From JAHQVI01 sp963749875 (GTDB taxonomy: Bacteria; Pseudomonadota; Alphaproteobacteria; Rhizobiales; Rhodomicrobiaceae), in the NCBI GenBank assembly GCA_963749875.1, contig CAVVOX010000002.1:992001-1056000 (forward strand): a DNA stretch of 64,000 nt, given 5' to 3'. Below the pieces are notes generated by a model. The model was not told where the DNA came from, ran no database searches, and was given only the letters and a program-made list of their open reading frames with translations. Within the stretch, counting starts at the first letter, position 1, and each line of letters starts with the position of its first letter. Positions 8,740 to 15,835 of the stretch are shown in pieces. A program made the translations under genes and the position numbers.

Positions 8740-8761
8740 GGCTCTGTCCGCGCTGAGTATG
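8740..8761 (+). repeat. Left terminal inverted repeat of the IS
   Basis: Pairs with 9770-9791 at 21 of 22 positions. The core shared by both ends is GGCTCTGTCCGCG followed by YTGAGTATG. Confidence 0.8.
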
Positions 8762-8814
8762 GGGATTGACGGCAGCTCAAGTTCCTGATCTGTTCCCATT
8801 AAGGGAGACCGATC

Positions 8815-9765
8815 ATGGAGCACCGAAAATTCAAACAGCGGCTAGCGGAACTTATCGCGGAACTCACGCCCGCGCAGGGCCGCAAGCTGATCGATACTCT
8901 TCGCGAGCGGAGCGCTGGAAATGAAACGCAAAAGCTCATCGATGGCCAGTTTCAGACCGATCTGAAATGCCCGCATTGCAAGGGGCGTCGCATCCATCGC
9001 CATGGTATGGCGCGGGGTCTGTGGCGTTACAAATGCCTGGCCTGCGCCAGGACGTTCAACGCTCTGACCGGCACGCCGCTGGCCCGGCTTCGAAAGCGGG
9101 ACCGCTGGCTGAAATTCGCCGAAGCGCTCAACGGCTCGGAGACCGTCCGCGCCGCGGCGGTGCGGACCGGGATCGACAAGAGCACGTCCTTCCGCTGGAG
9201 GCATCGTTTTTTGAAGGCGCAGAAAGACCTTAAGGACCAGCGGCTGACCGGCATCGTCGAGGTCGACGAATGTTTCGTTCTGCAAAGCCGGAAAGGTGAG
9301 CGGCGCTTGCCGCGCAAGGCGAGGAAGCGCGGCGGCAAGGCTGAAAAGCCAGGCTTGTCCAGCGAACAAACGCCGATCCTGATCGCCCGCGACCGCTACG
9401 GCCATCATCTGGATGCGGTGTTGCACAATCGCTCGGAGGACGCCGTCAACGCGGTTTTGAAGGGAGCAGTTTCGAACACTGACGTGCTGCTGTGCATGGA
9501 CGGCGATCCGGCGCTGATCGCTTTCGCCAAGGCAGAAGCGATCGAATACGAGCTGATCCTCGCCAGCCACGGCGAGCACGTGCATGAAAAGGTGCTGCAC
9601 ATCCAGACCGTCAATAGCTATATCAGCCGCTTCAAGAAATGGCTCAACCGCTTCAACGGCGTGGCGACGAAATATCTGCCCAACTATCTCGGCTGGCGGC
9701 GAATGCTGGAAAAATCCGCTGCTTCCCTTGCGCCCGAGCACTGCTTGGCCGCCGCCATTGGATGA
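8815..9765 (+). CDS. IS1595-family transposase (ISXO2-like DDE)
   Basis: Transposase of 316 residues. An N-terminal zinc ribbon (CPHCKGRRIHRHG...YKCLACARTF, about residues 45-80) is followed by a helix-turn-helix-like region and the ISXO2-like DDE domain. Catalytic acid positions are suggested by IVEVDECFV, LLCMDGDPAL and the HIQTVNSYISRFKKW segment typical of the family. An AGGGAG ribosome site precedes the ATG. The frame is full length and between intact terminal repeats, so the element may still be active despite the absent target duplication. Confidence 0.9.
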   Translation: MEHRKFKQRLAELIAELTPAQGRKLIDTLRERSAGNETQKLIDGQFQTDLKCPHCKGRRIHRHGMARGLWRYKCLACARTFNALTGTPLARLRKRDRWLKFAEALNGSETVRAAAVRTGIDKSTSFRWRHRFLKAQKDLKDQRLTGIVEVDECFVLQSRKGERRLPRKARKRGGKAEKPGLSSEQTPILIARDRYGHHLDAVLHNRSEDAVNAVLKGAVSNTDVLLCMDGDPALIAFAKAEAIEYELILASHGEHVHEKVLHIQTVNSYISRFKKWLNRFNGVATKYLPNYLGWRRMLEKSAASLAPEHCLAAAIG

Positions 9766-9769
9766 AACA

Positions 9770-9791
9770 CATACTCAACGCGGACAGAGCC
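9770..9791 (-). repeat. Right terminal inverted repeat of the IS
   Basis: Reverse complement of the left end (8740-8761) apart from one base. It starts 5 bp after the transposase stop codon. Confidence 0.8.
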
Positions 9792-9814
9792 TCATCGAAA
9801 AAGCGCCTTTCCGT

Positions 9815-9839
9815 GGAACTGGATCACCGTATAAAGGTT
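9815..9839 (+). promoter_or_regulatory. Near-match EcfG promoter for the DUF883 gene pair
   Basis: GGAAC at 9815-9819, a 16-base spacer, then GGTT at 9836-9839. This differs by one base from the EcfG pattern GGAAC-N16-CGTT seen at three other sites here. It lies 145 bp before the DUF883 ATG and 24 bp outside the IS right end. The genes it would drive are typical general-stress targets. Confidence 0.4.
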
Positions 9840-9983
9840 TCCTAGTGCATCGATCCAAACGGAGGCAACAGCCGGAGTTTGGCAAAATTGATGCATAAAC
9901 TAAGAGCCAGGGCGCGGACACATGAACCATGTGAATGCGTCAGTGCGCTAGCGAGCAAGAACTTTTTCCAAGGGAGACGTGAT

Positions 9984-10229
9984 ATGGACCAGACAACGAA
10001 GGATGCCGGAAATGAGGAACTGCGCGAGCAGCTTGCGGCGCTGCGGGCCGATCTGTCCGCGCTTTCCGACACGGTGCAGCGGCAAACGAAGCAGCGTATT
10101 GGAGACGTGCAGCATATCGCAGCGGAGAAGTTTGACGACCTCGAAGCCCAGATCCGCCGCAAGCCTCTCACTTCGGCCGCTATCGCGGCTAGTATCGGAT
10201 TTCTGCTTGGCGCCATCCTGAGCAGGTAA
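9984..10229 (+). CDS. DUF883/ElaB-like membrane-anchored protein
   Basis: Small protein of 81 residues: a charged coiled-coil-prone N-terminus (EELREQLAALRADLSALSDT), RRKPLTSAAIAASIGFLLGA as a C-terminal membrane segment, and a terminal arginine. This is the ElaB/YqjD (DUF883) build, inner-membrane proteins that in enterics associate with ribosomes under stress. The ATG at 9984 follows AAGGGAG; an earlier in-frame ATG at 9879 lacks such a site. It is followed after 4 bp by the holin-like gene, so the two are probably one transcript. Confidence 0.8.
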   Translation: MDQTTKDAGNEELREQLAALRADLSALSDTVQRQTKQRIGDVQHIAAEKFDDLEAQIRRKPLTSAAIAASIGFLLGAILSR

Positions 10230-10233
10230 CGGG

Positions 10234-10653
10234 ATGCTTCGATCGTTGTTCACTGCAATCGCCACCAGGCAAGCAGCCTTTAGAGCCAGGCAGATGGCGC
10301 GCAAGGCAGTCTACGGAATCATCGGCTTTCTTGTCCTGGTCATTGCCCTCGTCTTTGCGGCGCTGGCTGCATTCTTCGCGCTGGAAGACCCGCTTGGCCC
10401 TGCCGGTTCGGCAGGCGCCGTTGCAGGCGGGCTGGTCGTGCTGACCTTGCTCGCCTTGCTGATCGTCTGGCCCCGGGGACGGCCCAGGCAAGCGGGACTG
10501 GCAGATCAGCTTGGACTATCCGCATTGGGCATCTCCGACAAAAAGGACATCGAGGCTCTGATCGGCGAGGCACGAAAGGCGATCCGCGAGGTCGGTCCCG
10601 TCGAGGTCGTCGTGGCGGCTTTCGTGGCAGGGTTTTTCCTGGGGCGCCGATGA
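10234..10653 (+). CDS. Holin-superfamily/DUF1469-like membrane protein
   Basis: Protein of 139 residues with two adjacent membrane segments (IIGFLVLVIALVFAALAAFF and a second ending TLLALLIVWP) and a short C-terminal helix ending FFLGRR. The layout matches the phage-holin-like DUF1469 family, commonly found directly after DUF883 genes in alphaproteobacteria. The function is unknown; a role in envelope stress is inferred from the company it keeps. It is translationally close to DUF883 (4-bp gap). Confidence 0.72.
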   Translation: MLRSLFTAIATRQAAFRARQMARKAVYGIIGFLVLVIALVFAALAAFFALEDPLGPAGSAGAVAGGLVVLTLLALLIVWPRGRPRQAGLADQLGLSALGISDKKDIEALIGEARKAIREVGPVEVVVAAFVAGFFLGRR

Positions 10654-10717
10654 AGACGGTTCCGGCTGTGGCCGGCATGGCTTGGGCAGCGAGACCTCTT
10701 TCCCGGACTGCCGCATA

Positions 10718-10767
10718 ATCCCCGCGAAGCTTGTCCCCGTGGAGGCGGGGACAAGCTTCGCGGGGAT
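10718..10767. terminator. Perfect 22-bp inverted repeat between convergent genes
   Basis: Arms at 10718-10739 and 10746-10767 pair perfectly around a 6-base loop (tggagg). It lies between the convergent holin-like and histidine kinase genes, so it probably ends transcription from both sides, although it lacks a clear T run. The CCCCGCGAAG core resembles the dispersed palindrome at 20004 and 52482, so it may be a member of a repeat family. Confidence 0.6.
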
Positions 10768-10813
10768 TTCGGCTGAATTCGGGGAAACCGTTTCCGTTCA
10801 AATTGATCCCGCT

Positions 10814-12253
10814 CTAAGGAACAAGCTCCCCTTCGAGGGCGTTGAGGGTCGCCCTGTTGGCGATCACCCTGGAAACGGGCAATGTCAGGGTACAGACCAA
10901 TCCGTCCGGTGAAAAATCGAGATCCGCGGTGCCGCCGAGCGCGCGCCCGACGACGCGCTCGAGCAGGGTGCGCCCGAATCCGCTGTCATTCAGCGCCGTG
11001 ACCGCCGGTCCGCCGGTCTCCCGCCACACCAGACGGAGCTGCTCGCCCCTTTCCTCTTCGTCAGCGTCAGCGGCCTTGCTGCCCTCGACGATCTCCCAGT
11101 CGATCTCCACCTTGCCGTTCGCATCGGAAAGCGAGCCATATTTCATCGCGTTCGTCGCGAGTTCATGGATTGCCATGCCGAAATTCTGGACCGCTACCGG
11201 AGTGAGGCGGAGTTCGGCGCCATGAATTTTCACCCGCTCGGAGTTGATTTCGGAGAGGACGGCAAGCTGGCTCTCGATCAGCGTCGCCAGATGCGTCCCC
11301 CTCCAGTCATCCTGCACGAGAAGATCGTGCGAGCGGGCAATCGCCTGAAGCCTGGCCGTGAAGCTGGCAATAAATGCGTCGAAGTCGTTCGTGCGGTGAG
11401 CGGTCTGCCGAACGATCCCTTGCAGCACGGCAAGGAGGTTCTTGGCGCGGTGCGTCACTTCCCGCATCAGGAGTTGCTGACGCTGCTGCTGCCGCTTCTG
11501 CTCGGTAATGTCGATGGCGCAGGAAATGGTCCCGATGACCTCGGCGTCCTCATTGTAATCGGGCTGGCTGCGCAGCAGGTACCAGTAATGTCCGCTGGGC
11601 AGGCGCATGCGAATCTCGGCGGACTGCTCATCCTGCGTTCGCATTGCCCGTTCCTTGATCTCGCTCACCTGCGAGGCGGCTTCCGGAGGGAAGATATCCG
11701 TTTCGGTCTTGCCGATGACGTCCGGGGCAAAATGCTCGGGCGGGTTGAAGATCCAGGTGTAGCGGCGCTCCCGATCCTGGCGGAATACCGTGATCGGCGA
11801 CCCCATCAGCGCAAGCCGCATCTGCCGATTGACGCGCTCGAGCTGATAGGACCGTCTGACGATCTCCCTTTCCAGCTCGGTATTTGCGGCAGACAAATCG
11901 TCCCGCTCCATAATCAGCAGCTCGGGATCGGGCAGCGATGCGATCGATCTCTTATGGCGCAGGGCAAAACGGACAAGCGGCCAAGCAAGATAGCATGCGC
12001 CGGCGAGAAGCAGGGCGGCGAGCAGCTTGATCAGAAGCTCGTATTCGGTTCGATCGATCGTCGTCCATATATGCGAAGCGATGATGCCCGCGGCGGCAAC
12101 GAGCAGGCCGGAAGCGCAGAGGATGGCGACGTCGCGCAGGCGGGGGGTGAGTATTCCGCCTCGGCCAATTGTGAGGATAAGCGTGATTCCGAGTAGAATG
12201 AACCCGGCCGCCAGCAAAACGTCGGACCAAAAATTCAGCGTCTCCTGAGCCAT
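10814..12253 (-). CDS. HWE-family sensor histidine kinase with PAS domain
   Basis: Inner-membrane kinase of 479 residues. Two N-terminal membrane spans (residues about 10-75) are followed by a coiled linker, a PAS domain (about 145-260, ending IGTISCAIDITEQK) and an HWE kinase core. The H box is MREVTHRAKNLLAVLQGI, the N box is MAIHELATNAMKYGSL, and the WRE signature that names the family is present (LRLVWRETGGP). Kinases of this type feed the PhyR response regulator in the general stress response. Its position beside phyR/nepR/ecfG makes it a good candidate input (inference). It is convergent with the upstream holin-like gene. Confidence 0.85.
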   Translation of the reverse strand: MAQETLNFWSDVLLAAGFILLGITLILTIGRGGILTPRLRDVAILCASGLLVAAAGIIASHIWTTIDRTEYELLIKLLAALLLAGACYLAWPLVRFALRHKRSIASLPDPELLIMERDDLSAANTELEREIVRRSYQLERVNRQMRLALMGSPITVFRQDRERRYTWIFNPPEHFAPDVIGKTETDIFPPEAASQVSEIKERAMRTQDEQSAEIRMRLPSGHYWYLLRSQPDYNEDAEVIGTISCAIDITEQKRQQQRQQLLMREVTHRAKNLLAVLQGIVRQTAHRTNDFDAFIASFTARLQAIARSHDLLVQDDWRGTHLATLIESQLAVLSEINSERVKIHGAELRLTPVAVQNFGMAIHELATNAMKYGSLSDANGKVEIDWEIVEGSKAADADEEERGEQLRLVWRETGGPAVTALNDSGFGRTLLERVVGRALGGTADLDFSPDGLVCTLTLPVSRVIANRATLNALEGELVP

Positions 12254-12353
12254 TATTTCGACGCCCTGGGAGAGGTCCCGGTGAGAGAATTTATTTTAAG
12301 GGGAGCTGATCGTGCTGGGCAGAAACTCTCCGAGTTCAAACCGATAGGCGAAA

Positions 12354-12372
12354 GGGCTGCTCGAGGCAGCCC
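12354..12372. terminator. Hairpin terminator downstream of the DUF1328 gene
   Basis: GGGCTGC (12354-12360), a 5-base loop, then GCAGCCC (12366-12372). On the minus strand it is followed by TTTC. It lies between DUF1328 and the HWE kinase gene and would end the DUF1328 transcript. Confidence 0.6.
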
Positions 12373-12398
12373 CTTCTTACCAGTCTCGGCTCTTGCGA

Positions 12399-12575
12399 TC
12401 AAACTGGCGGTGACCGTCCCCGCATGAGGTGAAAGATCAACGACACCACGAAGAGGACGAGGAAGATGAAGAACAGCACCTGAGCGATGCTCGCCGCACC
12501 GGCGGCGATTCCACCGAAGCCGAATATCGCTGCGATCAGGGCTACAATGAAAAAAGTTAACGCCCAGCCAAGCAT
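12399..12575 (-). CDS. DUF1328 small membrane protein (YtjA-like)
   Basis: 58-residue protein, nearly all hydrophobic, with two membrane spans. MLGWALTFFIVALIAAIFGF is the family's typical opening, followed by a glycine/alanine-rich turn and LFFIFLVLFVVSLIFHLM. The function is unknown; members are regularly induced by stress in alphaproteobacteria. The start at 12575 is fixed by a strong AAGGAGG ribosome site. A longer in-frame reading to 12746 has no leader. An EcfG-type promoter match lies 34 bp upstream. Confidence 0.85.
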   Translation of the reverse strand: MLGWALTFFIVALIAAIFGFGGIAAGAASIAQVLFFIFLVLFVVSLIFHLMRGRSPPV

Positions 12576-12608
12576 AGGAGCCTCCTTTCTGCTTAGGACT
12601 GCCGGGAT

Positions 12609-12633
12609 AACGCCGGTGCCGTCATTCGGTTCC
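12609..12633 (-). promoter_or_regulatory. EcfG-type promoter for the DUF1328 gene
   Basis: On the minus strand: GGAAC (12633-12629), a 16-base spacer, CGTT (12612-12609). This exactly fits the alphaproteobacterial EcfG pattern and would start a transcript with a leader of about 27 bases into DUF1328. The phyR stop lies just upstream. Confidence 0.7.
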
Positions 12634-12678
12634 CTGCTCGGCGAGCGACCGCTGTGACGTGGATGGAGGCGAATAAGC

Positions 12679-13482
12679 TCAATGCGCCCGCTTATGGGCC
12701 TTCTGGTCGAAAAACAGTGCTTGTGACGTGATCGCCTTGACGACATTCGGGTCGAACGGCTTGGTGATCAGGAACGTCGGTTCGGGCTTTTCGCCGGTCA
12801 GGAGCCTTTCCGGAAAAGCGGTGATGAAGACGACCGGCGCCTCGAAGGACTCGAGCATCTCGTTCACCGCGTCGAGACCGGAGCTACCGTCCGCAAGCTG
12901 AATATCGGCCAGGACGAGGCCGGGGCGTTTTTGCCGGGTCAGCTCCAGCGCCTCGCCGTGCGTCACTGCGATCCCCAAGACCTTGTGTCCGATCTCCTGC
13001 ATGATCGCTTCCAGGTCCATGGCCACGAGCGGCTCGTCCTCGATAATGAGCACATTGGTCGAAATCTGGTTGGCGATGTCGCGGCTCGCTTCGTCGATCA
13101 ACGTATTGATTTCGTTCGGTTCAAAGCCGAGCACATCGGCCGCCTCCAGCGTGCTAAAGCCTTCCATGCTGACCAGGAGGAAAGCCTGGCGGGACTGAGG
13201 CGACATGGCCTGCAGCTTGCGATCGGCCGAGATGAGGGCCGGATCGGCCTCAGCCGGATCCGATCGCTGATTGAGGCCGATCGAATTCCACAGGCGCAGG
13301 AAAGTGGCATAAAGAGCGGCTTTGGGTGACTTATACTGGTTGAAAACGGAGCGATCTTCGGCGAGGGCCTCAAGGGTCTGCATGACATAGGCATCCCCGC
13401 TCTCCTGACTGCCGCAGAGCGCACGGGCGAAGCGGCGAGCATAGGGAAGGTGAGCTTTCAGCTCATTGGCGACAGTCTTCAT
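12679..13482 (-). CDS. phyR: PhyR general stress response regulator
   Basis: 267-residue anti-anti-sigma response regulator. The N-terminal 135 residues form an EcfG-like domain (LKAHLPYARRFARALCGSQE; LVSMEGFSTLEAADVLGFEP). A receiver domain follows (NVLIIEDEPLVAMDLE) with the phospho-acceptor Asp in LVLADIQLADGSSG and the conserved Lys in FLITKPFDPN. When phosphorylated, the sigma-like part captures NepR and frees EcfG. Divergent nepR-ecfG across a 180-bp gap gives the classical layout. No EcfG match was found in its own upstream region. Confidence 0.95.
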   Translation of the reverse strand: MKTVANELKAHLPYARRFARALCGSQESGDAYVMQTLEALAEDRSVFNQYKSPKAALYATFLRLWNSIGLNQRSDPAEADPALISADRKLQAMSPQSRQAFLLVSMEGFSTLEAADVLGFEPNEINTLIDEASRDIANQISTNVLIIEDEPLVAMDLEAIMQEIGHKVLGIAVTHGEALELTRQKRPGLVLADIQLADGSSGLDAVNEMLESFEAPVVFITAFPERLLTGEKPEPTFLITKPFDPNVVKAITSQALFFDQKAHKRAH

Positions 13483-13568
13483 GTGTTTCTCTGATCCCGG
13501 TCAACGGATGTGATTTGTTCATCTTTATAACGGCCATCGCCTCGAAAGGTCTATAAAATTGAATGCAT

Positions 13569-13593
13569 GGAACTTTCGTGGATCCGCGACGTT
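13569..13593 (+). promoter_or_regulatory. EcfG-type promoter for nepR-ecfG (autoregulation)
   Basis: GGAAC (13569-13573), a 16-base spacer, CGTT (13590-13593), 72 bp before the nepR ATG. It matches the established EcfG consensus and implies positive autoregulation. Confidence 0.75.
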
Positions 13594-13664
13594 GTTGGAT
13601 CGACTGTGTGTTCAGAGTAGCAAGCCGGTGGCTTAAAAAGACCGCTTCAGACAAGAAATGAAAA

Positions 13665-13871
13665 ATGGATGCCGTGGTTCAGAAAGATAAAAAACGCTCA
13701 AAGCGAGGTGAAAAGCTCACGCCACAGTGTATCGGCAAGAAGCTAGGCCAAATTTACGCCAAGATCGTGGCAGAGCCGATCCCGGACCGCTTTATTCAGC
13801 TGATCGAGAGACTTGAAGCCGAGGAGAAACGGAGCCACTGCTCTGAACTGAATGGACGGCAACACGAGTGA
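13665..13871 (+). CDS. nepR: NepR anti-sigma factor
   Basis: 68-residue cytoplasmic anti-sigma factor. The family core is clear: IGKKLGQIYAKIVAEPIPDR followed by FIQLIERLE, the two helices that clamp either EcfG or phosphorylated PhyR. The lysine-rich N-terminus is disordered-like, as usual. It overlaps the start of ecfG by 20 bp if the first ATG of that gene is used, so production of factor and anti-factor is coupled. Confidence 0.92.
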   Translation: MDAVVQKDKKRSKRGEKLTPQCIGKKLGQIYAKIVAEPIPDRFIQLIERLEAEEKRSHCSELNGRQHE

Positions 13872-14442
13872 CCGTATGTCATTTTGCGACGATATTGTCG
13901 AGATCATCCCCAGCCTTCGTGCGTTTGCCATATCTTTGTGCGGATCACGCGACAAGGCTGATGATTTAGTTCAGGAAACCCTGACGAAAGCCTGGGCCAA
14001 GCAGGATAGTTTCCAGCAAGACACGCATTTTCGCGCCTGGATGTTCACCATCCTGCGCAACCAATATTATTCGCAGCACCGCAAGTCGCGGCGTGAAGTC
14101 GCGGATAATGACGGCGCGCTATCGGAGCGCTTGGCCGTGCATCCGGAGCAGCAGGGCTTTGTGGATCTCGCCGAAATGAGCGAAGCGCTCAAATTGCTCA
14201 GCGACGAACAGCGGGAGGCGCTCGTCCTCGTCACGGCCGAGGGACTTTCGTATGAGGAGGCGGCGGAGATCTGCGGCTGTGCCGTCGGCACGGTGAAGAG
14301 CCGCGTCAACCGGGCGCGTACCCGCCTGATCGAGCTGCTGGACGTATCGACTGCAAGCGATTATGGGCCGGACAGCCATGTGGCGAGCATCGTCGCAAAC
14401 GACATCTTCGGATCCAATGCAAGGCGCGCGACCTGTCGTTGA
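13852..14442 (+). CDS. ecfG: EcfG-family RNA polymerase sigma factor
   Basis: 196-residue ECF sigma factor of the general stress response. Region 2 is visible as LRAFAISLCGSRDKADDLVQ...KAWAKQDSFQ with the -10-contacting FRAWMFTILRN, and region 4 as SDEQREALVLVTAEGLSYEE with the helix-turn-helix GCAVGTVKSRVNRAR. Only sigma2 and sigma4 are present, as in all ECF factors. An ATG at 13876 (MSFCDDIV) lies just past the nepR stop and matches usual EcfG N-termini; either start is possible. Matching promoters occur upstream of nepR, DUF1328 and the PRC-barrel gene. Confidence 0.93.
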   Translation: MDGNTSDRMSFCDDIVEIIPSLRAFAISLCGSRDKADDLVQETLTKAWAKQDSFQQDTHFRAWMFTILRNQYYSQHRKSRREVADNDGALSERLAVHPEQQGFVDLAEMSEALKLLSDEQREALVLVTAEGLSYEEAAEICGCAVGTVKSRVNRARTRLIELLDVSTASDYGPDSHVASIVANDIFGSNARRATCR

Positions 14443-14773
14443 TTCGCGAAGGGGAATCTTGGCGGGACACGATTCCTCCGAGGCGGAGTGTCTCGGTGCC
14501 GAGCTGTAATCGCATCGAATTCGTTGAGAATAACGACAGACCGAGAACAGGCGATGGAGCAAAAATCAGCGAGCAATCGCTAGTTAAAAAACAACATCTC
14601 TATACCGTCTAGGAAAAAGTGCCCCATTTGACGGATCAGCTAGCAAATCGGCGTTGCGTAGCGTTTTCTACTGGATATTCACGAGTAAATTCGTCGGAAC
14701 CAAATGAATGTCAGGGCGTTTGAGAGGTACGGCGTTGGGGTCTCCAACGCGACAATATGAGAAGGAGAGATCT
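14443..14773. other. Intergenic region ecfG to PRC-barrel gene
   Basis: About 330 bp with no credible gene. It contains the EcfG promoter at 14696-14720. The central part around 14580-14700 is markedly AT-richer than the genes on either side. Confidence 0.5.
14696..14720 (+). promoter_or_regulatory. EcfG-type promoter for PRC-barrel/csbD genes
   Basis: GGAAC (14696-14700), a 16-base spacer, CGTT (14717-14720), 54 bp before the PRC-barrel ATG. Exact consensus match. Confidence 0.72.
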
Positions 14774-15343
14774 ATGATGAAACGGACACTGATCGCGAGC
14801 GTTGCCGCGATGGCTCTTATGGGGCCGGTCCCGGCAATGGCGCAGAGTCAGACCGACGCGGCCGGCCAGAAGATCGAGTTCATTGCGCAGCAGAAGACCG
14901 GCGAATATTTGGCCAGCACGCTGATGGGCGCCAGCGTTCAGAACGCTTCCGGCGGCACGCTGGGCAACGTCAACGACCTCATCGTCAATCAGGATGGCAA
15001 CGTCACGGTCGCCATCATCGGCGTCGGCGGCTTTCTCGGCATTGGCGAGAAGAATGTCGGCGTCGCTTACGACCGGATGGACACCCAAGTCGTGAACAAT
15101 GAGCTGGTCGCCGTCCTGAACACGACCAAAGCCGAGTTGGAAGCAGCCCCGGATTTTACAAATCTGAAAGGCCAGCCGCTCAGCGTCAGCAAGCGCCTCG
15201 GCGACGAAGCCAAGCAAAAATACAAGCTGGCCAAGGATAAGGCGTCTGAGACCTATAACAAAGCCAAGGATAAAGCGTCCGAGACCTATAACAAAACCAA
15301 GGAAGAGATAAGCGGCTCCGACGATGAAGCGAAGACGGAATAA
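14774..15343 (+). CDS. Exported PRC-barrel domain protein with repeat tail
   Basis: 189-residue secreted protein. The signal peptide MMKRTLIASVAAMALMGPVP ends in AMAQ. A PRC-barrel-like domain follows (LASTLMGASVQNASGGTLGN and VNDLIVNQDGNV, then VGVAYDRMDTQV). The tail is highly charged with two copies of an 11-residue repeat, AKDKASETYNK, and ends acidic. PRC-barrel proteins of this exported type are frequent members of EcfG regulons; the molecular role is unknown. The start at 14774 is chosen by the GAAGGAGAG site; the frame opens at 14708 inside the promoter, so that start is excluded. It is followed by csbD after 42 bp. Confidence 0.82.
   Translation: MMKRTLIASVAAMALMGPVPAMAQSQTDAAGQKIEFIAQQKTGEYLASTLMGASVQNASGGTLGNVNDLIVNQDGNVTVAIIGVGGFLGIGEKNVGVAYDRMDTQVVNNELVAVLNTTKAELEAAPDFTNLKGQPLSVSKRLGDEAKQKYKLAKDKASETYNKAKDKASETYNKTKEEISGSDDEAKTE
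15233..15298 (+). repeat. Two tandem 33-bp repeats inside the PRC-barrel gene
   Basis: Copies at 15233-15265 and 15266-15298 differ at 3 positions. Each encodes one 11-residue charged unit. Confidence 0.85.
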
Positions 15344-15385
15344 CCATTCGGCGTTTACCCGAAGGTGGCAAAGAGGAGTAGGAAA

Positions 15386-15583
15386 ATGAATTGGGATCAA
15401 GTTGAAGGTAACTGGAAACAGCTCAAAGGACAGGTTCAGCAATCCTGGGGCCGTCTGACCAATGACGATCTCGACAGGATCGAAGGCAATCAGACCGAGC
15501 TCATCGGCCGAATCCAGGAACGCTATGGAATTGCCAAGGAAGAGGCGGAGCGCCAGGTCGATGAGTGGCTTCACCGTCAATGA
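15386..15583 (+). CDS. CsbD family stress protein
   Basis: 65-residue cytoplasmic protein matching CsbD along its length: MNWDQVEGNWKQLKGQVQQS opens it, then WGRLTNDDLDRIEGNQTEL, and it ends AERQVDEWLHRQ. CsbD proteins are abundant under stress and of unknown mechanism. The ATG at 15386 follows GAGGAGTAGG; the frame extends to 15365 without support. It probably shares the EcfG promoter of the PRC-barrel gene and is followed by a strong terminator. Confidence 0.9.
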   Translation: MNWDQVEGNWKQLKGQVQQSWGRLTNDDLDRIEGNQTELIGRIQERYGIAKEEAERQVDEWLHRQ

Positions 15584-15622
15584 CGGCCTGAAAAGCACTC
15601 AGGATTACACCCGGATAATGAG

Positions 15623-15658
15623 AGCCTGCGACCTCCCAGTGGCGGTTGCAGGCTTTTT
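15623..15658 (+). terminator. Rho-independent terminator after csbD
   Basis: AGCCTGC (15623-15629) pairs with GCAGGCT (15648-15654), with further partial pairing inside the loop, followed directly by TTTT. It ends the PRC-barrel/csbD unit. Confidence 0.8.
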
Positions 15659-15835
15659 GCCGCGCACGGAGGTCCCTCGCTCCGAAACCTCGTGGACGTT
15701 CTTTCACCATGACGCGCGCCGGAGGAGCGGCTACCATCGCGGATCGAACCCGGGCGATACCGAGATGGTGTCGTAATGCTCAATGTTAAGGACGCCCGAA
15801 CCGGTCGAGAGCAATGCAGGACGGGCGAAGCAGTC

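Larger units (their letters stand above)
8740..9791 (+). mobile_element. IS1595-type insertion sequence
   Basis: A 1052-bp element with one transposase gene bounded by imperfect 22-bp terminal inverted repeats. The left end at 8740-8761 reads ggctctgtccgcgctgagta(tg), and the right end at 9770-9791 is its reverse complement with one mismatch (C/T at the 14th base). The 8 bp outside each end (attcccat and tcatcgaa) do not match, so no target-site duplication is visible; the insertion is old or its flanks have rearranged. It sits between the redox operon and the stress island. Confidence 0.82.
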
